A stretch of DNA of 9,679 nucleotides from an uncultured Burkholderiales bacterium (GTDB lineage Bacteria > Pseudomonadota > Gammaproteobacteria > Burkholderiales > Burkholderiaceae_C), in the NCBI GenBank assembly GCA_937897495.1, contig CALCBL010000107.1, positions 1 through 9,679 on the forward strand. Direction: 5' to 3'. The notes beneath the pieces were generated by a model. It had not been told where the DNA came from, did no database searches, and saw only the letters and a program-made list of their open reading frames with translations. The translations under genes were made by a program, and so were the position numbers. Every line of letters starts with the position of its first letter. The stretch's first letter is position 1. Of the stretch, positions 6,200 to 9,679 are shown one piece after another.

Positions 6200-6831
6200 A
6201 GCCTTATTGGCCGATTGGCACCGTCTACGGCGCGCTGCTCAATTTCAAAAGAGAGTGGGACCTCAGAGCCCCGCAAATGTCCGAGGCGCCTTACAAAGGC
6301 GCACCCAAAGTGCCCGTGTTGTTCATCAAAACGGCCAACACCTTCACCGCTTCGGGCGACAACATCGTCATACCTTCGAATGTGTCTGAAGTCGATGTGG
6401 GCGCTAATTTGGCGTGGGTCTTTGGCGCAAATGCCAGTGTGGTGGCTTGTGTGTTGGTCAACGATGTGTCTATTCCACATGAGAGCTATTACAGGCCGCC
6501 CGTCAAATTCAAATGTGTCGATGGTTTTTTGGGCGTGGGTGCGCAGGCCAAATCAGTTGCAGAAGTTCAAACCGATGCGGTGGTGCTCACTGTCAAAGTG
6601 AATGGTCAAACAGTGCAAAGCGTGAACTATGCAGACACCGTGCGCGCATCGCAAAAACTGCTTGCTGACATTTCAGAATTCATGACTTTTCAAGAAGGCG
6701 ATGTGCTTTTGTTGGGCAGTGATTGCCTGCCGGATGGCAAGCGGCCGCGCGCCAAAGTGGGCGATGTGGTGGAAATTTCGGCTCCTGGCTTTGAAAGCTT
6801 GGTCAACGAGTTTGTAGGAGTGGCAGCATGA
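6184..6831 (+). CDS. hpaG1: HpaG1, homoprotocatechuate pathway isomerase/decarboxylase subunit (HpaG N-terminal half)
   Basis: 215-residue FAH-fold protein corresponding to the N-terminal half of the fused E. coli HpaG. That bifunctional enzyme decarboxylates 5-oxopent-3-ene-1,2,5-tricarboxylate and isomerises 2-hydroxyhepta-2,4-diene-1,7-dioate. Matching motifs are FIKTANTF at 47-54, VNDVSIPHESYYRPPVKFKC at 92-111, and FQEGDVLLLGS at 169-179. Aligned by eye with HpaG2, the two metal-ligand glutamates are replaced by G73 and N75, while the following aspartate (D94) is kept. As I recall, the N-terminal half of E. coli HpaG lacks the glutamates as well. The gene overlaps hpaR by 16 bases and hpaG2 by ATGA. 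The split of activities between G1 and G2 is inferred from the fused enzyme. Confidence 0.88.
   Translation: MQNNLKPYWPIGTVYGALLNFKREWDLRAPQMSEAPYKGAPKVPVLFIKTANTFTASGDNIVIPSNVSEVDVGANLAWVFGANASVVACVLVNDVSIPHESYYRPPVKFKCVDGFLGVGAQAKSVAEVQTDAVVLTVKVNGQTVQSVNYADTVRASQKLLADISEFMTFQEGDVLLLGSDCLPDGKRPRAKVGDVVEISAPGFESLVNEFVGVAA
6816..6820 (+). promoter_or_regulatory. Ribosome binding site of hpaG2 inside hpaG1
   Basis: AGGAG lies 7 bases before the hpaG2 ATG at 6828 and within the last codons of hpaG1. It supports the ATGA-overlap start and separate, coupled translation of two proteins rather than a frameshifted fusion. Confidence 0.75.
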
Positions 6832-7601
6832 AACACGCACGCATTGCTTGGGCTGGCGCCGTGCACGAGGCCGTTGAGTCAAATGGCGAGTTATTGCTCA
6901 CACGCAGCCCTTGGGCTGGCAAACGCTTGAAGTTTGACGAGGTGGTTTGGTTGCCGCCCTTGGCGCCCGTGCCACAAGCCAGAACCATTTTGGCTTTGGG
7001 CTTGAACTACGCTGACCATGCCAAAGAATTGGCTTTCAAAGCACCCGAAGAGCCTTTGGTGTTTGTCAAAGGTGAAGGCGCGCTCATCGGTCACAAAGCG
7101 CTCACACGCAGACCCAAAGACGCCACGCACATGCACTACGAATGTGAGCTGGCCGTGGTCATTGGCCGCACGGCCAAGCATGTGAAAAAAGAAAACGCTT
7201 ACGACTACGTGGGTGGCTACACCGTGGCCAACGATTACGCCATTCGCGACTATTTAGAAAACTGGTACCGACCCAACTTCCGTGTCAAGAACCGCGACAC
7301 CTGCACGCCCATTGGCCCTTGGTTGGTCGATGCCAAAGACATTCACGACATCTACGGCAGTCCGATGAATTTGAGTTTGCAAACCACCGTGAATGGCAAG
7401 ATCACACAGAGCGGCCACACGCGCGACATGATTTTTGATGTGCCCACTTTGATTGAGTACTTCAGCGCGTTCATGACTTTGCAACCAGGCGATTTGATTT
7501 TGACAGGCACACCCGATGGCGTGGTGAATTGTGAAGTCGGCGATGTGATTGTCACCAGCATTGAAGGCGTTGGCGATTTGACCAACACCTTAAGTGAATA
7601 G
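6828..7601 (+). CDS. hpaG2: HpaG2, homoprotocatechuate pathway isomerase/decarboxylase subunit (HpaG C-terminal half)
   Basis: 257-residue fumarylacetoacetate-hydrolase-fold enzyme equivalent to the C-terminal half of E. coli HpaG. The family contacts are clear: ALGLNYADHAKEL at 56-68, EEPLVFVKGEGAL at 74-86, and HMHYECELAVVIG at 101-113 with divalent-metal ligands E105 and E107. NDYAIRDYLENWYRPNFRVK at 135-154 supplies the third ligand D136. GDLILTGTPDGV lies at 221-232. The complete metal triad implies that this subunit carries a metal site that HpaG1 lacks. It is coupled to hpaG1 by ATGA and has a strong AGGAG. A generic FAH-family hydrolase is the alternative if context is ignored, but the position between hpaG1 and hpaE makes the HPC pathway very likely. 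Confidence 0.92.
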   Translation: MKHARIAWAGAVHEAVESNGELLLTRSPWAGKRLKFDEVVWLPPLAPVPQARTILALGLNYADHAKELAFKAPEEPLVFVKGEGALIGHKALTRRPKDATHMHYECELAVVIGRTAKHVKKENAYDYVGGYTVANDYAIRDYLENWYRPNFRVKNRDTCTPIGPWLVDAKDIHDIYGSPMNLSLQTTVNGKITQSGHTRDMIFDVPTLIEYFSAFMTLQPGDLILTGTPDGVVNCEVGDVIVTSIEGVGDLTNTLSE

Positions 7602-7639
7602 TCTCTGCGCCAAAAACCGCAAGCAATAGATCAGAAATT

Positions 7640-7643
7640 AGGA
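7640..7643 (+). promoter_or_regulatory. Ribosome binding site of hpaE
   Basis: AGGA lies 7 bases before the ATG at 7651, in a 49-base gap after hpaG2 that otherwise holds no hairpin or promoter I can support. It fixes the hpaE start at 7651. Confidence 0.65.
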
Positions 7644-7650
7644 ATAAAAA

Positions 7651-9120
7651 ATGCGCATAGATCATTTAATCGACGGACGCTCAGTTGCGAGCGCTGAGAC
7701 TTTTGAAACCCGCGACCCCGCCACACAAGAGGTTTTGGCAGAGGTGTCATCTGGCGGCTTGAATGAAGTCAATCAAGCGGTGGCCGCAGCCAAAGCCGCC
7801 TTTCCCAAATGGGCCGCCACACCCGCCACAGATCGCGCCAAGATCATGCGCAAGTTGGGGGAACTCATTGCCCAACACGTGCCAGACATTGCCCAAACAG
7901 AAACCCGCGACTGCGGTCAAACCATTTCACAAACGGGCAAGCAGTTGGTGCCGCGTGCCGCTGACAATTTTTCTTACTTCGCAGAAATGTGCACGCGTGT
8001 GGATGGCCACACGTACCCCACACCCACCCACTTGAACTACACCCTGTTTCATCCAGTAGGTGTTTGCGCCTTGATCAGCCCTTGGAATGTGCCCTTCATG
8101 ACGGCCACATGGAAGGTGGCGCCGTGCTTGGCTTTTGGCAACACAGCCGTTTTAAAAATGAGTGAGTTGTCGCCCATGTCGGCAGCGCGTTTGGGTGAGC
8201 TGGCGCTAGAAGCCGGCGTACCACCTGGCGTTTTAAATTTAGTGCACGGCTATGGCAAAGAGGCCGGCGAGCCGTTGGTGTCGCACCCCGATGTGCGCGC
8301 CATTTCTTTCACCGGCTCTACCGCCACTGGCAACCGCATTGTGCAAAGTGCCGGTCTCAAAAAATTCAGCATGGAGTTGGGCGGCAAATCACCTTTTGTG
8401 ATTTTTGAAGATGCCGACTTACCTCGCGCATTGGACGCGGCGGTGTTCATGATTTTCAGCAACAACGGTGAACGCTGCACAGCGGGCAGTCGCATCTTGG
8501 TGCAGCAAAGTATCTATGCCGACTTTGTGCAGAAGTTCACAGAGCGCGCGAAACGCATTTCAGTGGGCGACCCCCTTGATGAAAACACCATCGTGGGCCC
8601 CATGATCAGCCAAGCGCATTTGGCCAAAGTGAGAAGCTATATTGAGCTTGGCCCAAAAGAGGGCGCTACCCTTTTGTGTGGTGGCTTGGACAAACCTTCT
8701 TACGCGCCTGAACTTTCTGAACGCGTGAAGAAAGGCAACTTCGTTTGGCCCACCGTGTTTGCCGACGTCGACAACCGCATGAAGATTGCGCAAGACGAAA
8801 TCTTCGGACCTGTGGCTTGCTTGATTCCATTCCGCGATGAAGCACACGCCATTGAATTGGCCAACGACATTCAATATGGTTTGTCTAGCTATGTTTGGAC
8901 CGAAAACATTGGCCGTGCGCACCGCGTGGCGGCTGCTGTTGAAGCCGGCATGTGTTTTGTGAACAGCCAAAACGTGCGCGATTTGCGCCAACCTTTTGGT
9001 GGTACCAAGGCCAGTGGCACCGGCCGCGAAGGCGGTACCTGGAGTTATGAAGTATTTTGCGAACCCAAAAACGTGGCGGTGTCGATGGGTTCGCACCACA
9101 TTCCACATTGGGGAGTTTGA
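7651..9120 (+). CDS. hpaE: HpaE, 5-carboxymethyl-2-hydroxymuconate semialdehyde dehydrogenase
   Basis: 489-residue NAD-dependent aldehyde dehydrogenase that oxidises the HpaD ring-opening product, 5-carboxymethyl-2-hydroxymuconic semialdehyde, to the dicarboxylate. The length is normal for HpaE (about 488). ALDH landmarks are PWNVPF at 144-149 with the oxyanion asparagine N145, the cofactor-binding K169 in LKMSEL, and FTGSTATG at 220-227. The general base E242 lies in MELGGKSP. The nucleophile C276 lies in NNGERCTAG, and DEIFGPV at 382-388 and PFGGTKASGTGREGG at 448-462 complete the set. Assignment to HpaE rather than another ALDH rests on the flanking hpaG2 and hpaD and on overall similarity as recalled. 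It is 2 bases from hpaD. Confidence 0.93.
   Translation: MRIDHLIDGRSVASAETFETRDPATQEVLAEVSSGGLNEVNQAVAAAKAAFPKWAATPATDRAKIMRKLGELIAQHVPDIAQTETRDCGQTISQTGKQLVPRAADNFSYFAEMCTRVDGHTYPTPTHLNYTLFHPVGVCALISPWNVPFMTATWKVAPCLAFGNTAVLKMSELSPMSAARLGELALEAGVPPGVLNLVHGYGKEAGEPLVSHPDVRAISFTGSTATGNRIVQSAGLKKFSMELGGKSPFVIFEDADLPRALDAAVFMIFSNNGERCTAGSRILVQQSIYADFVQKFTERAKRISVGDPLDENTIVGPMISQAHLAKVRSYIELGPKEGATLLCGGLDKPSYAPELSERVKKGNFVWPTVFADVDNRMKIAQDEIFGPVACLIPFRDEAHAIELANDIQYGLSSYVWTENIGRAHRVAAAVEAGMCFVNSQNVRDLRQPFGGTKASGTGREGGTWSYEVFCEPKNVAVSMGSHHIPHWGV
9110..9115 (+). promoter_or_regulatory. Ribosome binding site of hpaD inside the hpaE 3' end
   Basis: GGGGAG ends 7 bases before the hpaD ATG at 9123 and lies within the final codons of hpaE. 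It supports this start and coupled translation across the 2-base gap. Confidence 0.65.
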
Positions 9121-9122
9121 GC

Positions 9123-9679
9123 ATGGGACAAGTTTCACTCGCTGCCAAAATCACGCACGTGCCGTCCATGTATTTGAGCGAGCTGGACGGGCCGCAAAAA
9201 GGCACCCGACAAGCGGCAATTGATGGTCATCACGAAATTGACAGACGCTGTCGTGCTTTAGGCGTTGACACCATCGTGGTGTTTGACACGCACTGGTTGG
9301 TGAACTCGGCGTACCACCTGAACAATGCGGTGCATTTCAAAGGCAACTACACCAGCAACGAATTGCCGCACTTCATCAGCAACATGCCCTACGAATACGA
9401 TGGCAATCCGCAGCTCGGACACATTTTGGCCAAGGCCTGCAATGAAGCAGGCGTGACCACTTTGGCGCACGAGCACACCAGTTTGGCCTTGGAATACGGC
9501 ACCCTGGTGCCCATGCGGTACATGAACGCAGACAGGCACTACAAAGTGATCTCTGTTTCTGCGTTGTGCATGGTGCACTCATTGGCCGAAAGCGCGCAGT
9601 TGGGTTGGGCCATGAGGCGCGCGGTAGAGCAACATTACGATGGCAAGGTTGCATTCTTTGCCAGTGGCTCTTTGTCGCA
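9123..9679 (+). CDS. hpaD: HpaD, homoprotocatechuate 2,3-dioxygenase (3' truncated by window edge)
   Basis: The first 185 residues of a class III (LigB-type) extradiol ring-cleavage dioxygenase that opens 3,4-dihydroxyphenylacetate with O2 at a non-haem iron. The frame stays open to the end of the window, so the stop lies to the right. The N-terminus, KITHVPSMYLSEL at 9-21, carries a presumed iron ligand H12. FDTHWLVNSAYH at 54-65 carries H57. TSNELPHFI at 77-85 and EYGTLVPMRYMN at 124-135 follow, as in E. coli HpaD from memory. The visible part ends ...ASGSLS, just where a conserved SLSHR catalytic-histidine region is expected. The third iron ligand (a glutamate) lies outside. This is the LigB-type HpaD, not the vicinal-oxygen-chelate type (HpcB of some other bacteria). 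Confidence 0.93.
   Translation, partial: MGQVSLAAKITHVPSMYLSELDGPQKGTRQAAIDGHHEIDRRCRALGVDTIVVFDTHWLVNSAYHLNNAVHFKGNYTSNELPHFISNMPYEYDGNPQLGHILAKACNEAGVTTLAHEHTSLALEYGTLVPMRYMNADRHYKVISVSALCMVHSLAESAQLGWAMRRAVEQHYDGKVAFFASGSLS

Noticed and set aside
6184..7601. Possible frameshift splitting a single hpaG gene
   Set aside because: The second part has its own AGGAG at correct spacing and a clean ATGA overlap, and split hpaG1/hpaG2 pairs are a known arrangement, so this is not a sequencing error or pseudogene.
8560..9138. 192-residue open frame antisense to hpaE
   Set aside because: Antisense to a strongly conserved aldehyde dehydrogenase frame, with no recognisable motif and no ribosome site; an ordinary shadow.
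9258..9578. Minus-strand open frames over the right end of the window
   Set aside because: The plus strand here encodes HpaD with clear family motifs from 9123 to the edge. The frame has no stop because it is cut off, so the antisense frames are shadows.
1..9679. Signs of a mobile island, CRISPR array, RNA gene or new defence system
   Set aside because: No transposase, integrase, terminal repeats, regularly spaced repeats or tRNA-like folds were seen. All genes are housekeeping or catabolic types with normal density and similar base use.

Overview
The window looks like chromosomal DNA of a betaproteobacterium, most likely a Burkholderiales/Comamonadaceae freshwater or soil type. This is judged from protein similarity recalled by eye (AmpG, RadA, HpaG/E/D), the moderate GC content, and the ilvE plus small zinc-finger pairing. 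All assignments come from reading the sequence; no search was run.

Layout. (1) Bases 1-563, plus strand: the C-terminal end of an AmpG-type muropeptide permease, cut by the window edge. (2) Bases 569-2542, minus strand: a compact group read as ilvE (branched-chain aminotransferase), a 67-residue CHCC zinc-finger protein, then a WaaE-like family 2 glycosyltransferase. The last converges on ampG with only 5 bases between the stops. (3) Bases 2634-5575, minus strand: a nitronate monooxygenase-like flavoprotein, radA (DNA repair ATPase), and a 140-residue protein with two membrane segments, spaced 47 and 9 bases apart. (4) Bases 5576-5704: a divergent control region with a perfect 16-bp palindrome beside a credible promoter. 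(5) Bases 5705-9679, plus strand: a homoprotocatechuate (3,4-dihydroxyphenylacetate) meta-cleavage operon, hpaR-hpaG1-hpaG2-hpaE-hpaD, running off the right edge.

How the genes work together. HpaD opens the ring of homoprotocatechuate. HpaE oxidises the resulting semialdehyde. HpaG1 and HpaG2 carry out the isomerase/decarboxylase steps that E. coli performs with one fused HpaG. HpaR, a MarR-family repressor, is the first gene of the operon. It overlaps hpaG1 by 16 bases and probably represses itself and the catabolic genes through the palindrome. The later pathway genes (hpaF, hpaH, hpaI and any uptake gene) would be expected beyond base 9679.

I see no mobile element, CRISPR array, tRNA or rRNA. 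I do not think the window contains an undescribed system. The points most worth a second look are the operator architecture, the divergent flavoprotein gene next to it, and the small membrane protein attached to radA.
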